DNA of 64,000 nt from Amblyomma americanum (taxonomy: Eukaryota; Arthropoda; Arachnida; Ixodida; Ixodidae), in contig NC_135497.1 of NCBI RefSeq assembly GCF_052857255.1, positions 346,720,799 through 346,784,798 on the forward strand, in the 5' to 3' direction. This document shows, one piece after another, positions 35,230-47,200 of this stretch. Each line of letters begins with the position of its first letter. Position 1 is the first letter of the stretch. The position numbers were made by a program, and so were the translations under genes. Below the pieces are notes generated by a model. That model worked only from the letters and a program-made list of their open reading frames with translations. It was not told the origin of the DNA and ran no database searches.

Positions 35230-36976
35230 CTATTATTGAATGCATCGATTGTTTTGTTGCAGCTGTTACAATTTTGGAGCTAATATGGTGCTGCCTTAAT
35301 GTTAACTTTAAGAAATTAGTAGTAGTCGCATGTTATCGATCCCCTTCGGCCGACACATCCTTTGCGATAACCTACATGATTCTCTAAATCAGATTTTCAC
35401 GCGTTTCCCTGGAGCTGAACTTTTACTTCTAGGTGACTTCAATTTTCCAGATATCGTCTGGTCACATGATCACCCATTTTCTAACCCCTCGTCCGCTGAA
35501 TGCAATCTATATCGTTTCGTGTATTCAGACAACTTATCACAGATCATTAGTTCTCCTATAAGTGTAACACAAAATACATCATGAATTCTCGACTTCACTC
35601 TTTCAGCATTAACAGACAACTCAACGACTGTTTCGCACCTGCCCGGGCTTAGCGATCATGATGTCTTACATTTCAGGCTAACGATGACTCAATTTAAAAA
35701 GAGCAGACAAAGTAGAAAAGTTCGTGATTTTAACAAAGCTGACTACCCTGCCATGTACAGCAACTCTGCTCACTTCTAGATGTGTTCCTGCCAGCATATC
35801 TTGATCGGTCCACAGAAGCTAACTGGGACATGTTCAAAATTTCTGAGTTAATCATCCGGTACGTCCGCCTAGAACCACTTACACTAGAAACAAAGCGCCT
35901 TGGTATAACACTCATATAAACAGGTTATCGAACAAGGTCAGCTTAGTTTTCATTTTTAAACACTACTCTTCCAAAGTTACAAAAAAGTAATCCAAAGCGA
36001 TTTAGGAATGTCATTCTAGGCAACACTAATAAGAGCGTCTTATCACTGTTCACCAGTTCTGGGGACTCAGTGCCGCCTCATATCTGTTCAAAATTACTTA
36101 ACAACAAATTCATGAGGTTATTCTCATCCCCAGTGCTCACGACTCATATGCCAGTTGTGAATCCTACCAATTATCAGGTCATGGACCCCATAATATTTGA
36201 GTCAATAGGTAGCAAAGCTATAATAAATTAAAATCCTAATTATCTTTCTGTGTAGACGACATCAATATCAAAATTTTGTAAAAAACGGCAGAATACAGTT
36301 CAACAATACTAGAGCGCATATTTTCACAATCGCCAAAATCTGGCAGTATACCTCATGACTGGAAATCTGGAAACGAAATTCACATCCACAAGTCAGAGCC
36401 AACACATGATCCTCTAAATTGCAGGCCCATTTTCCTTACATATGTGCTGTGTAAAGTCATGGAGCACATTATATACACACATCTTGTTAACTTTCTCGAA
36501 AATAACCTTTTATCAAGTGCCCAGCGTGGATTCCGTAAACAATTCTCTTGTGAAACTCAGCTTGTGTCCTTCATTACTGATTTGCATGCCTATCTAGACT
36601 CTGGTTTTTCAGTTGAGTGTATATTTCTTGATTTCTCTAAAGCTTTTGACAAGGTAAACCATGCGCTACTTCTGCATAAACTAAGCGTCCTGAGCACTGA
36701 CCCTGCTGTAATTAATTGGATTCGCGCTTTCCTAATGTCCCGCGTTCAGTTTGTAACTTTTAATGAAGTCAACTCAACTTCAGCCCCAGTCCACTCCGGC
36801 GTTCCGAAAGGGTCGGTTCTGGGCCCTCTCTTTTTCTTGATTTACATAAACGACTTGTCTTCTTGTGTTTCTTGCACAATTTGCCTTCTTGAGAATGACT
36901 GTGTTTTGTAATTCCGATGTTAATTCCCAAGTGATAATTCCGATGTTCTATTAGTTCAGAATGACCTTAATAATAT

Positions 36977-37105
36977 TGTGACGAAGAAGACGACGAATTG
37001 CGCAGTGGCGCGGGCAGGAGCGCTCGCGCTAGGCCGGCAGCCATTAAAATCATCTCATTTCCATCGATCATCGTGTCTCTTTCTTCGGCTGGCCGCCACG
37101 TAACA
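36977..37105 (+). repeat. 5' LTR of TRIM copy 1
   Basis: 129 bp, TGTGACG to CGTAACA, with ATTAAA as a possible polyadenylation signal near its middle. Confidence 0.88.
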
Positions 37106-37616
37106 TTTGGTGTGAGGTGCTGGGGTCCCTTCATCGCCATCCTGGTCCCGGAGCTTCGGCGTCCTGCGCCCGCCGTGGTCGTCGGCCGTGTGTGCCTGGT
37201 CCGCACCGCCCGGCTGTGCCCAGCCCGCCAGACCTGAACCGACCTCGCCGCTTACCCCAGCCCCGTCCACCGCCCCGACCACAAGACACGACGAACTGAC
37301 CACGTTGCCGCGACCGGAATGACCCGACCGACCCGAGACGCTGCCCACACGTGAGGACACCGCCCCCCCCCCCCCCCTGCCTCTGCCGTTCGGTGCGTCC
37401 AGGGACCTCGGCCGTCGGCTCCTGGCAACCTGCGGCCCGGATGCTTCGTGGACCGGGACTCATTCGCCGATCGTCTCATTCACCGTGGCGGCAAGCCCTT
37501 CACCTCCTTCTTCTGTATCCAACCATTTTACAAGCCCATCGTCATCTGCAGCATTTCATCTTCAGTGCCGATCTTCTCGTTCGTGATCGGGACGATCGCT
37601 CGGTGGCCCCGAGTAG

Positions 37617-37744
37617 TGTGACGATGAAGACGACGAACTGCGCAGTGGCGCGGGCAGGAGCGCTCGCGCTAGGCCGGCAGCCATTAAATCATCTCATTTC
37701 CATCGATCATCGTGTCTCTTTCTTCGGCTGGCCGCCACGTAACA
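37617..37744 (+). repeat. 3' LTR of TRIM copy 1
   Basis: 128 bp, almost identical to the 5' LTR. Confidence 0.88.
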
Positions 37745-38749
37745 ATATTAACGAATGGTGCAGTAAATGATGCTTGCAATTAAATATTAACAAATGCAAA
37801 TCAATGAGGCTATCTCGCACTAACTTAACAAATCGTACGTATACATTAAAATCTGTGACATTATACCGCTACCTTGGTGTGATCGTTACCCATGACCCCT
37901 CTTGGAAATCACCCGTCAGTTCCATCATCGCTAAAGCCAGTCGTACTCTTGGATACATTCGTCGTAATTTCTCTCTTGCGTCATCATCATTAAAATTGAT
38001 AATGTTAAAACCTACATTCGTCCACAACTCGCAACTCAATACGCATCATCTGTTTGGGATCCCGGCCAAGTAACTCTCATACAGTCCCTTCAGACAGTGG
38101 AAAATCGCTTATCCCGGTTCATCTTAAATAACTATCAAAGGACTGCCAGCGTTACCAATATGAAAGCGTACTGGCATTTCCCGCTCTTATCGACTCGATG
38201 AAACCGATCTCGCCTCTGACTTTTTCATAAAGTATACCACCGTAACACAACATTCTGTTCCTTGTGGGCTCAACTCCCATCACACATTTCATATCGCCGC
38301 AACCACAGTCAAAAGATCGACACTCCACACTCAAACACGGTTGCCTATTCTAACTCGTTTCATTACCGGACCTGCAATGATTGTAATAACCTCCCTGCAT
38401 CACTAACAAGTGTAACTGGAGAAGAACACTTTAAATCCGCGTTGCAAAGCTTCTTTTTTGCCTAGTGTAAAACCATTTTTGATTTGTCTTTATGAATTGT
38501 GTACTCTGGTCCTTGTTACATTTTCTATTTTTGTTATATTTTTGACACCAATGCCGCTCTCCAGAACTTACATTTTGTACCTCGTTGTTCTTTTTTATTT
38601 TGTTTTATCTTGTTTTCTTCATGTGCTTACTTTCGGAGCGAACTTTCTTTTTACAACTTTGTATACATTTATTATATAAACCTTCTGTCTTGACATTGCG
38701 CAACGTATATCCGCCCCTCCCCTCTCTAACGTACATCTGTACCCGGAGG

Positions 38750-38805
38750 GTATTTGAAATTAAAAAATATAAATAAATAAATAAATTAATAAATAAATAA
38801 ATAAA
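38750..38805 (+). repeat. TAAA-rich LINE tail
   Basis: Repeated AAATA/TAAA units directly after the LINE 3' UTR, probably the 3' terminus of the element. Confidence 0.75.
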
Positions 38806-40208
38806 TGCGGCTAATATTGGTATCATTCATCTAAAATCATACTTCAATGCATGCCGCTAAGCAAAAAATAAATTTTAATCACAGCAGTTTACTAAAAATG
38901 TTCTACTTTAAATCCAGATATTGCGGAAAACTCTGCCTAGGTACAGTTCTGATCCTGAACAAAAGTGTCCATATTAATAAGGCACAATTGTCTATAGGTT
39001 GTTTGATTTGAGAAGCCTAAGCATCTGCTGTCTTTTTTGCTTCACATCAAAAGGAATGCTCATGAAAAATATCTGCACTAGTCTGCAGTTATTAGAGATT
39101 TGTGGAGTGTGAAACACCCATGAATGAGTTGCGACAATGGGTTTTGTTCGAAATAAGTATTCCTCACTGGCGATAACATCTCACAACCCAAACCTAACAC
39201 TACTGCTTTGGATCAGCCCATGATCGCATGCAGGAGGAGTTGGATTCATTGAATTTGTCGCGCAAACATTTATTGAAGATGTATGCCCCTCTAGCCGGCA
39301 GGAAATAAAAAAAGACGTCCCAGAAGTGACAGCTTATATGCACGCCCATGTGCATTTCACACGGACTACACAGTGCCGCCGGCGCACCATCGTAATCCGG
39401 CCACTCATTGTCGCAAAATGCACTTTATGGAGCACAATGCCTCCGTATGGTGGCGACGCTTGTGTAGTCCCTGCAGAAAAGAACTCAGCGGCCATGCAGC
39501 CGAGGTCATTTCCCATACGCAAAGCACAGCTTTCAGAATGGTCACGTTCCACTCACGGCGGTTGACTAACACAGTACACACGAACTACGATAAATATTGG
39601 TGTTGGCTGCGCCACAAGAACAAGGACTTGCGCTCGCGATCACAGCAACCGCTGCAACGAATGGGACTAGCAGCAGAGCTCGAAGCTCATTTCATCACCT
39701 CGCAATCACGGCATTTCTCAAACACAGTGCACACGCGTGCGCCCGAACCAGGATCTGCTCTAGAGCTCGAGGTCGATTTCAGCATTCGCAAAACTAGGCA
39801 CGCGTTGGAAGCTTTTCAAACGCAATTATACTTGCAGGCGATGTAATTGACGGACGCAAAATCACTCGTTTCGACCGCAGTCACTTTCACTACACTCACA
39901 TTTGTCGCTGCGCTGTGAAGCTTGCTGTGCGCACAGTAAATTCACCGGAAACTGCTTCTCGCTTCTGTTCGTGAAGACCCCCGCTGGAATACACACTTGT
40001 AACTATCCCGAACGGCTCCAAGTAAACACTTCAAGACATAGGCACTGTGTACGTCTTGCGTAGACTTTAGTCTAGGTTTGAAGGCTGCCCTGTCAACTCA
40101 GTACAGACTGCCACAAAACAACTTGGGGACATTGACATTGAAATTTTTTGACCAGACATTCTGCTGGATAACCAGGCTAAACGCTGAAATCGAAAAGCTT
40201 GACGAGGC
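38806..40208. other. No gene seen
   Basis: A 157-codon + frame (39373-39846) contains two loosely similar segments (FHSRRLTNTVHT and SQSRHFSNTVHT), which hints at a short internal duplication. No domain is recognised and the frame is not called. Confidence 0.35.
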
Positions 40209-41398
40209 TCAAGAAACGTTTGCAAGGCAGTACAAGCGAGACCTCTGAACAATACAAATAAGTTGCTGCACAACTAAATAAAGAAATATAATATAAAGGC
40301 ACAAATTTAATGAAAGAGACAAATTGAACGGAATAATGAGCAGGCATCTAAGCGAGAGATATACAAACAAACAATAACAAAACATAATTTGGAGCAAAAA
40401 TTTGAGATCACAAACTGGAGAAAGCTGTAGTACTTGAAGTGGTGTTGGGCAGTTGATGGGTGAGCACTTATTTAAGATGGATGGGAGATTGTGGCACAAG
40501 GAGTAGAGCTTGTAATCGGTGCGGAAATAAAAATTAACCATTTGTCTTTGTTTTTTTGTGCTTAAGATGTTAGTTTGGGGCTGAGATGGACCAGTGATTT
40601 CTGTAAGAGCCCGAAAGCTGGCGGAAGAGAGGTGATATAAGCCTAAAAGCCTATCATACACGTGTACCTATACCTATCATACGTATCATACACGTGTCTT
40701 ACGCATAGAGTATTACGGGTCTGAAATAAATGCAATGTAGGAGATAAGTAGTCTAGACAAAATTTTTGACTGAAAACCTTTTTCTGTAAAACAAGAATTT
40801 AGTTCAAAATTAATTTCTTTGTTGTGAGTCATACCAAAGTGTAATAATTTATTTTTGTAATGAAGAAAGCATAAAATAACTCAAGTTCTATTTTCAATGC
40901 CAGAAACGCAAGAGTCCGCTACATTGTTTCAGTTACCGACGAAAGTTTCTATGACATTTTTCAGCATGCAAATCTCAATTTAAATATGAGGAGAATGTAA
41001 CACCAAGAATGATGTTGTGCCCAATTACTTCTATTTTCTGTCCGCCACATTTACTTATTGCCCTATGGTGGATACTTTACTGCGAGCTCGAAAAAGCATG
41101 ACCTTAGTTTTTTTACGGATTAATCTTGAGCTGGTTTGATTTTGACCGATATGGTCGAGTTTTTCAAGCATTTGGTTGCATCTGATTGCTAAGCTATTTT
41201 CACCAGAACCTGAAAGGAGAATGGTGCTATCATCAGCATAAAAAAGGAATTTGACCGTTTAGTCAACGGTCACAATGTCGTTAATAAACAAATTAAATAA
41301 AAGAGGCCCTAACACGCTCCCTTGCGGAAAGCCATTTAGTGCTCGCAATGGTGACGACATGTCATTATTAATACTTACGCACTGCGACCTATCAATAT

Positions 41399-41553
41399 TG
41401 TTACGGGTATGTTACGGCGGTAAGTCTATATTGGCGGCTGCTCTGAGATGGCCAGCACTCAGCTCAGAACCGAGCGCCCAGCTACCAACTGTCAACGTCG
41501 TCGTCGTTCAGCGCATCGCCACTTCTTCGTTCTAGGTTCGTCCACTTGTAACA
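41399..41553 (-). repeat. 3' LTR of element A
   Basis: 155 bp matching the 5' LTR. Preceded (on the - strand) by a polypurine tract GAGGGGGATAG at 41554-41564. Confidence 0.88.
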
Positions 41554-41590
41554 CTATCCCCCTCGGCTGAAGGCAACGTCCCGGTGCGTG

Positions 41591-44072
41591 TTAGGCGTGC
41601 GATGTCGATGGTGGGTGATAGGGCTTGAGGCGAGCTACATGAACGACTTCGCACTTCAGTGGAGCGGACGTCGACTTTGGGTGCAGCGGCGTGATTTCAT
41701 ACGTTACGTCGGTCACTGCCCGTAATACACGATAAGGATCTGTGTAGCGCGGCACAAGTTTTTCACACAACCCCACACGACTGGATGGGAGCCACAGCAA
41801 GACGAGAGATCCGGCAGGGTATCGCACATCACGGTGCAGGCCATCGTAGCGGTGTTTTTGAGCCTCTTGGGAGGCGGAGAGCTTGTGTCGAGCAACCTGG
41901 CGGGCGGCGTCTGCTCGGGCGATAGCGTCACGCGCATATGTAGTGACAGGGCCAGCTGTGGGCAGCAGAGTGTCGAAGGGCAGTAAGGGGTCTCGTCCAA
42001 AGAGAAGATAGAAGGGCGAGTAACCAGCGGTATCATGGCGCGAAGAGTTGTAGGCGAAGGTGACAAAAGGCAAGCTTATGTCCCAGTCCCGGTGGTCGTC
42101 GGATACGTACATGGCGAGCATGTCTGTCAGCGTGCGGTTGAGACGCTCCGTAAGGCCGTTCGTCTGAGGATGATAAGCAGTGGTGAACTTGTGACGAACG
42201 GAGCACGAACGAAGGATTTCGTCAACAACTCGGGAAAGGAAGCAGCGGCCACGGTCGGTAAGGAGTTGACGGGGAGCGCCATGGTGTAATATGACGTCGT
42301 GCAGAAGGAAGTCAGCGACGTCAGTGGCGCAGCTGGTTGGAATGGCACGAGTGATCACGTACCGCGTGGCATAATCGGTGGCGACGGCAATCCACTTGTT
42401 CCCCGTGGAGGACTCCGGGAAGGGCCCAAGTAAATCTAGTCCAACACGAGAAAACGGGTCGGTCGGGATGGGGATCGGCTGCAGGTGTCCAGACGGGAGG
42501 ACAGCGGGCTTCTTTCGGCGCTGACAGACGTCGCAAGCGGCGACGTAGCGTTAGACGGAGCGGTACAGACCAGGCCAGAAGAAACGCCGGCGCACGCGGT
42601 CGTACGTACGGGAGACACCAAGATGACCAGCCGTAAGTGCGTCATGCAGTTGTTCGAGGATAGTGGACCGTAGGTGGCGGGGAACAACGAGCAAGTGGTC
42701 AGCGCCATCAGGTCGCATGTTGCGGCGGTACAGCGTGTTCCCGTCCAGCAATAACCGGGCCAGAGAAGTGTCGCGGCGGTCGGTGCTGAGGCGGTCGATG
42801 AGAGAGGTGAGGGTGGGATCCAAGCGCTGTTCGTCGGCAATGTGGGAGAGGTCGGAGATGGAGAGGACACAGGCATCCGACTCACAGTCTGTAGAAGGAG
42901 GATCGACGGGATAGCGGGACAGGCAGTCTGCATCTTGATGGAGGCGACCGGACTTGTGAACCACGGAAAAGGTGTATTCTTGCAATCGCAATGCCCACCA
43001 GCCAAGACGGCCAGTAGGGTCCTTGAGAGATGAGAGCCAACACAGGGCGTGGTGGTCGGTTAAAACAGTGAATGGGCGGCCGAACAAGTATGTGCGGAAT
43101 TTTCCAATGGCCCAAACAAGAGCCAGGCACTCGCGTTCTGTAATGGAGTAATTCTTCTCTGCGGAAGAAAGAAGACGGCTGGCGTACGCAATCACGCAGT
43201 GCTGGCCGCGTTGTCGCTGAGCAAGGATGGCGCCAATTCCGTGACCACTGGCATCGGTGCGAAGTTCAGTCGGGGCAGACGGGTTGAAATGGGCCAATAC
43301 AGGAGGGTTGGAGAGGACGGCGATAAGGCTGGAGAATGCAGTAGCCTGCTCTGGGCCCCAGGAAAAAGGAACGCCGTTCTGCAACAGATTGGTGAGAGGG
43401 CGAGCGACGGCTGCGAAGTTCGGGACGAACCGGCGAAAGTAGGAACAGAGACCGATGAAGCTGCGGACATCACTGGGCGAGCGGGGACAGGGAAAAGCAC
43501 TGACGGCACGAACTTTATCAGGGTCAGGTTGTATGCTACTCGCATTCACCAAATGGCCGAGGACTTTGAGTTCGCGGCGGCCGAAAGTACATTTTTTTGA
43601 GTTGAGTTGAAGACCTGCGCGGCGGAAAAGTGCCAAGATGGACGAAAGGCGAAGCAGGTGGGTTTCAAAAGAGGGCGAGAAAACAATTACATCATCTAAG
43701 TAACAAAGGCAGGTCGTCCACTTGAAGCCCCGGAGTAACGAGTCCATCATCCGTTCAAATGTGGCAGGGGCGTTACAAAGGCCGAAGGGCATGACCTTAA
43801 AATGGTAAAGGCCATCAGGGGTGACGAAAGCTGTTTTCTCGCGGTCTCTTGCGTCAACAGAGATTTGCCAATACCCGCTACGAAGGCCGATGGAAGAAAA
43901 GTAGCGGGTGCCATGTAAACAGTCCAGGGCATCATCTATGCGCGGAAGGGGATAGACGTCTTTCTTCGTGACCTTGTTGAGATGACGATAGTCGACGCAA
44001 AACCGCCAAGTTTGGTCTTTCTTTTTCACGAGCACGACAAGAGATGCCCAAGGGCTGTTTGAAGGCTCGATG
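41591..44072 (-). pseudogene. pol: Pol of element A, part 2: RT, RNase H, integrase
   Basis: Resumes after element B with EPSNSPWASLVVLVKKKD. RT: the usual SSIDLRSGYW reads SSIGLRSGYW, losing the first catalytic Asp; the CYLDDVIVF site is intact. RNase H: ELRTDASGHGIGA and LTDHHALCWL. Integrase: AGHLGVSRTYDRV, a TAA stop after GLYRSV (about 42551), ACDVCQRRK, TDYATRY, LLTDRGRCF, NGLTERLNR, and the C-terminal module with YPAGSLVLLW. The frame ends at 41591. Without the stop and the D-to-G change it would be a normal Ty3 polymerase region. Confidence 0.9.
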
Positions 44073-44076
44073 ATAT

Positions 44077-44249
44077 TGTTACGTGCTTTACACGCACGGG
44101 GGTTTATTCAAAGAGGGGACCGGTCGAAGCAGGATGGAAGCAGGAAGCCTAGCAGCGTCCTTCAGCTCTCTCTTTTTCTTCCTCTTTCTCCGCGGGTCAG
44201 TCCTTCATCTTCTGCTTCTTCCGTCGAGGTTCTGTGGAAGCACGTTACA
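44077..44249 (-). repeat. 3' LTR of element B
   Basis: 173 bp, one base different from the 5' LTR (C versus A in CACGCAC/AGGGG). Confidence 0.93.
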
Positions 44250-44260
44250 TTTCCCTCCTC
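44250..44260 (-). other. Polypurine tract of element B
   Basis: GAGGAGGGAAA immediately before the 3' LTR on the - strand, the expected plus-strand primer. Confidence 0.75.
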
Positions 44261-44283
44261 GCAGACGATGCCCGTCGGGCGAG

Positions 44284-47200
44284 TTAAACAGACCGTCTGG
44301 GATGGAATCGCTTGAGGCGGGCTACATGCACCACCTGAGATTGGCGTGACCGTCGACCACTAGCAGTTAGTCGTGCTATAACGTAATTAACGTCACTTAT
44401 GCACTCCAACACAACAAATGGTCCAGTGTAGTGGGATAGCAGTTTCTGACACAGACCACGCTTGCGTAGAGGGGTCCACAACCACACAATGTCACCAGGA
44501 ACATAAGAAACTTCTTGGTGTTGGACGTCGTAGCGGTTCTTGGAACGCTCTTGCGAAGATAAAATTCGAACGCGGGCAAGCTGGCGAGCTTCTTCAGCTC
44601 TGCAGAGTGTGGTCGCAAGAGAAGGTTCATCGTGGATGAAAAATGGTAGCATGGTGTCAAGGCCGCAGCGAGGCGAGCGAGCATAGAGCAGGTAAAAGGG
44701 GCTGTAGCCAGTTGTCTCATGTTGCGCGGTGTTGTACGCATGAGTGATGAACGGGAGTACGCCATCCCAGTCCTTATGATCTGCAGCGACGTACATGGCA
44801 AGCATGGTGGTGAGCGTACGATTAGTGCGTTCTACCACACCGTTCGTTTGGGGATGATATGGCGTGGAGTGGCGAAAAGTGCAGCTGCTGAGGCGGAGAA
44901 GTTCTTCAACAACGTCCGCTGTAAATTGACGTCCACGGTCGCTAATGAGAACTGCAGGAGGGCCGTGCCGAAGAATGACGAATCGAAGTAAGAAGTTAGA
45001 TACTTCAGACGCAGTAGCAACTGGTATCGCGGCTGTCTCACAATAACGGGTTAAGTGGTCTACGCACACAAAAATCCATCGATTTCCTTTAGAGGATCGT
45101 GGGAAAGGTCCAAGGAGGTCAATGCCAACTTGCTCAAACGGGGCTGTTGGAGGTGTGATTGGCCGCAATTTGCCCGGTGGACTTGAAGTCGGCAGCTTAA
45201 AGCGCTGGCATTGCACACAGCTGGCTACATAGTGCTGGATGGTTGAACGCATGTTAGGCCAGTAAAATCGTTGTTGTGTGCGGTGGAGTGTGCGTGTCAC
45301 TCCCAAGTGCCCAGACGTGGCGTCGTCGTGCATCATTTCAAGAACTGTGATGCGTAGGCTTTCGGGTACGACAAGAAGCATGCGTGCTCCTCCAGAAGCG
45401 AAATTCTTCTTATAAAGCAAACCGTCGCGAATGCAAAAAGTATTCTTTACAGAATCTTGAGCGGCATCAAACAAAGAGGTTAATGTTTGGTCCTTGCGTT
45501 GCTCAGTTCGAAAAACTTGAAGATCGGGGAAGGCTTGTGAAAGTGACGACAAGTATTCATCAAAGTTGTCTGCGTCGTCCTCAGTCGTTAGAAGCGGCAA
45601 ACGGGAAAGACAATCGGCATCTGAGTGTTTACGGCCGCTTTTATGCACAACAGTGAAATTAAATTCTTGTAGGCGCAAAGCCCATCGAGCAAGCCGGCCA
45701 CAGGGGTCACGAAGACTCACTAACCAGCAAAGCGAGTGGTGGTCGGTCACGACGGTGAAAGCATTCCCGTACAGATAGGAGCGGAAGCGCTGTACAGCGA
45801 AAACAACGGCGAGACATTCTTGCTCAGTAACCGTGTAATTTCTTTCGCTCTTACTCAACGAACGGCTGGCATATGCTACCACGTGCTGATCGTGACCATG
45901 GCGTTGTATAAGTACAGCGCCGATACCGATACCACTTGCATCAGTGTGCACTTCAATTGGTGCAGATGGGCAGAAGTGGCGTAGGATGGGGCCCGAGGTC
46001 AAAAGAAATTTCAGATGCCGGAAAGCTGCGTCACATTCGCTGGTCCAATTGAACGGTGCATCTTTATGCAGCAAACACGTGAGTGGGTAAGCGATGTCCG
46101 CAAACCTAGCTATAAAGCGTCGAAAGTACGAGCAGAGCCCTAAAAAACTCTGCAGCTCTTTCACTGATTGAGGCACCGTAAAACTTTTGACAGCTTCAAT
46201 TTTCTTTGGATCTGGTCGAACACCTTCTTTATCAACTAAATGACCAAGAACAATTGTTTCACGGTTCCCAAAATGACATTTCTTGGAATTGAGGATAAGG
46301 CCAGCTCGTTCCATGCAATCAAGCACAATATCCAGACGGCGGTTGTGCTCACTAAACGTTTTGCCAAAAATTACAACGTCGTCCAGATAACATAAACAAA
46401 TTTGCCACTTGAGGCCACGCAGGATTGTATCCATGAACCGCTCGAATGTTGCAGGTGCATTACATAATCCGAAAGGCATAACGTTGAACTCGTAAAGTCC
46501 GTCTGGTGTAATGAATGCCGTTTTTTCCCTATCTGCAGCGTGCACGGGGATTTGCCAGTAGCCGGATCTCAAATCAATAGAAGAAAAGTATGAAGCGGAG
46601 TGCAGACAATCAATTGCGTCATCTATACGTGGAAGCGGGTAGACGTCCTTCTTCGTGGCCGTATTTAAGCGACGGTAGTCAACACAGAACCTCCATGTGC
46701 CATCTTTTTTCTTAACAAGGATAACTGGAGCCGCCCAAGGACTGGAGGATTCTCGAATTATGCCTCGCTTTAGCATCTCTTGAACTTGGTCATCTATTAA
46801 CTTACGTTCAGTGGCTGAGACTCGATAGGGCTTCTGGCGTATAGGAGGTGCGGAGCCGGTGTTGATCGTGTGATGAATACGACTGGTAGGCGGTGGTGTT
46901 GAATCGTCTTTGGCAAAGTCGAACACGAACACGTGTTTCAGAAGGAGTTCCACTAGAGTGCGACGCTCGGTTGGGGAAAGAGCCTGATTAATCATAGCCT
47001 TAACTTGGGTCTCCATATCTCTTTTCACGTGCTGCTCACTGACAGAGTTGGTTAACGCCGCGACGAAACCTGACACACCTTCCTCGAAACGGGCGAGTTT
47101 GAGGCCCCGGGGCAACACAGCTGGCTCTTCAGAGTGGTTCACTGTCCACAGCTCGGTACGGCCTCTCACCACGGGAACGACGCAACGAGGCACGACGATA

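Larger units (their letters stand above)
36977..37744 (+). mobile_element. TRIM-like non-coding LTR element, copy 1
   Basis: Two 128-129-bp LTRs (36977-37105, 37617-37744) differ by two substitutions and one indel. The ends are TGTGACG...CGTAACA, with a 4-bp ATAT duplication (36973-36976, 37745-37748). The 511-bp interior starts with TTTGGTGTGAGGTGC, a primer-binding region like those of the Ty3 elements, and has no gag or pol. The interior is GC-rich and aligns throughout with copy 2 at 52038-52759. Size and structure match terminal-repeat retrotransposons in miniature. It interrupts LINE ORF2. Confidence 0.88.
35230..38463 (+). pseudogene. LINE ORF2, broken and interrupted
   Basis: Endonuclease remnants: YRSPSADTSF near 35340, LLLGDFNFPDIVW at 35425-35465 and LPGLSDHDVLHF at about 35640-35675. 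The reverse transcriptase (36444-36911) has FLDFSKAFDKVNH (first catalytic Asp present), GVPKGSVLGP and, in place of FADD, LLENDC, so the catalytic pair is lost. After the TRIM the frame resumes with NINKCKSMRLS, YRYLGVIV, SRTLGYIRR (37780-37960), and the C-terminus ends near 38463 with FKSALQSFFFA. Earlier endonuclease N-terminal sequence lies at 33480-33699. The protein would have been the replication enzyme of the LINE. Confidence 0.85.
33225..38805 (+). mobile_element. CR1/Jockey-type LINE split by two LTR elements
   Basis: LINE sequence lies at about 33225-33699, 35230-36976 and 37745-38805, interrupted by Ty3 element C (33700-35229) and a TRIM (36977-37744). The reading order across both insertions is colinear: endonuclease, reverse transcriptase, C-terminal domain, then a 3' tail of TAAA-type repeats at 38765-38805. 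The 5' boundary is uncertain. Numerous stops and frameshifts show an old insertion. Confidence 0.85.

Noticed and set aside
37351..37770. 139-codon + frame in TRIM copy 1
   Set aside because: Runs through a C15 homopolymer and the LTR; copy 2 does not keep the frame.
39373..39846. 157-codon + frame
   Set aside because: No family motif; a weak internal repeat is more likely non-coding.
42436..43005. 189-codon - strand frame with Ser/Pro-rich sequence
   Set aside because: Out-of-frame shadow of the pol region of element A on the same strand.
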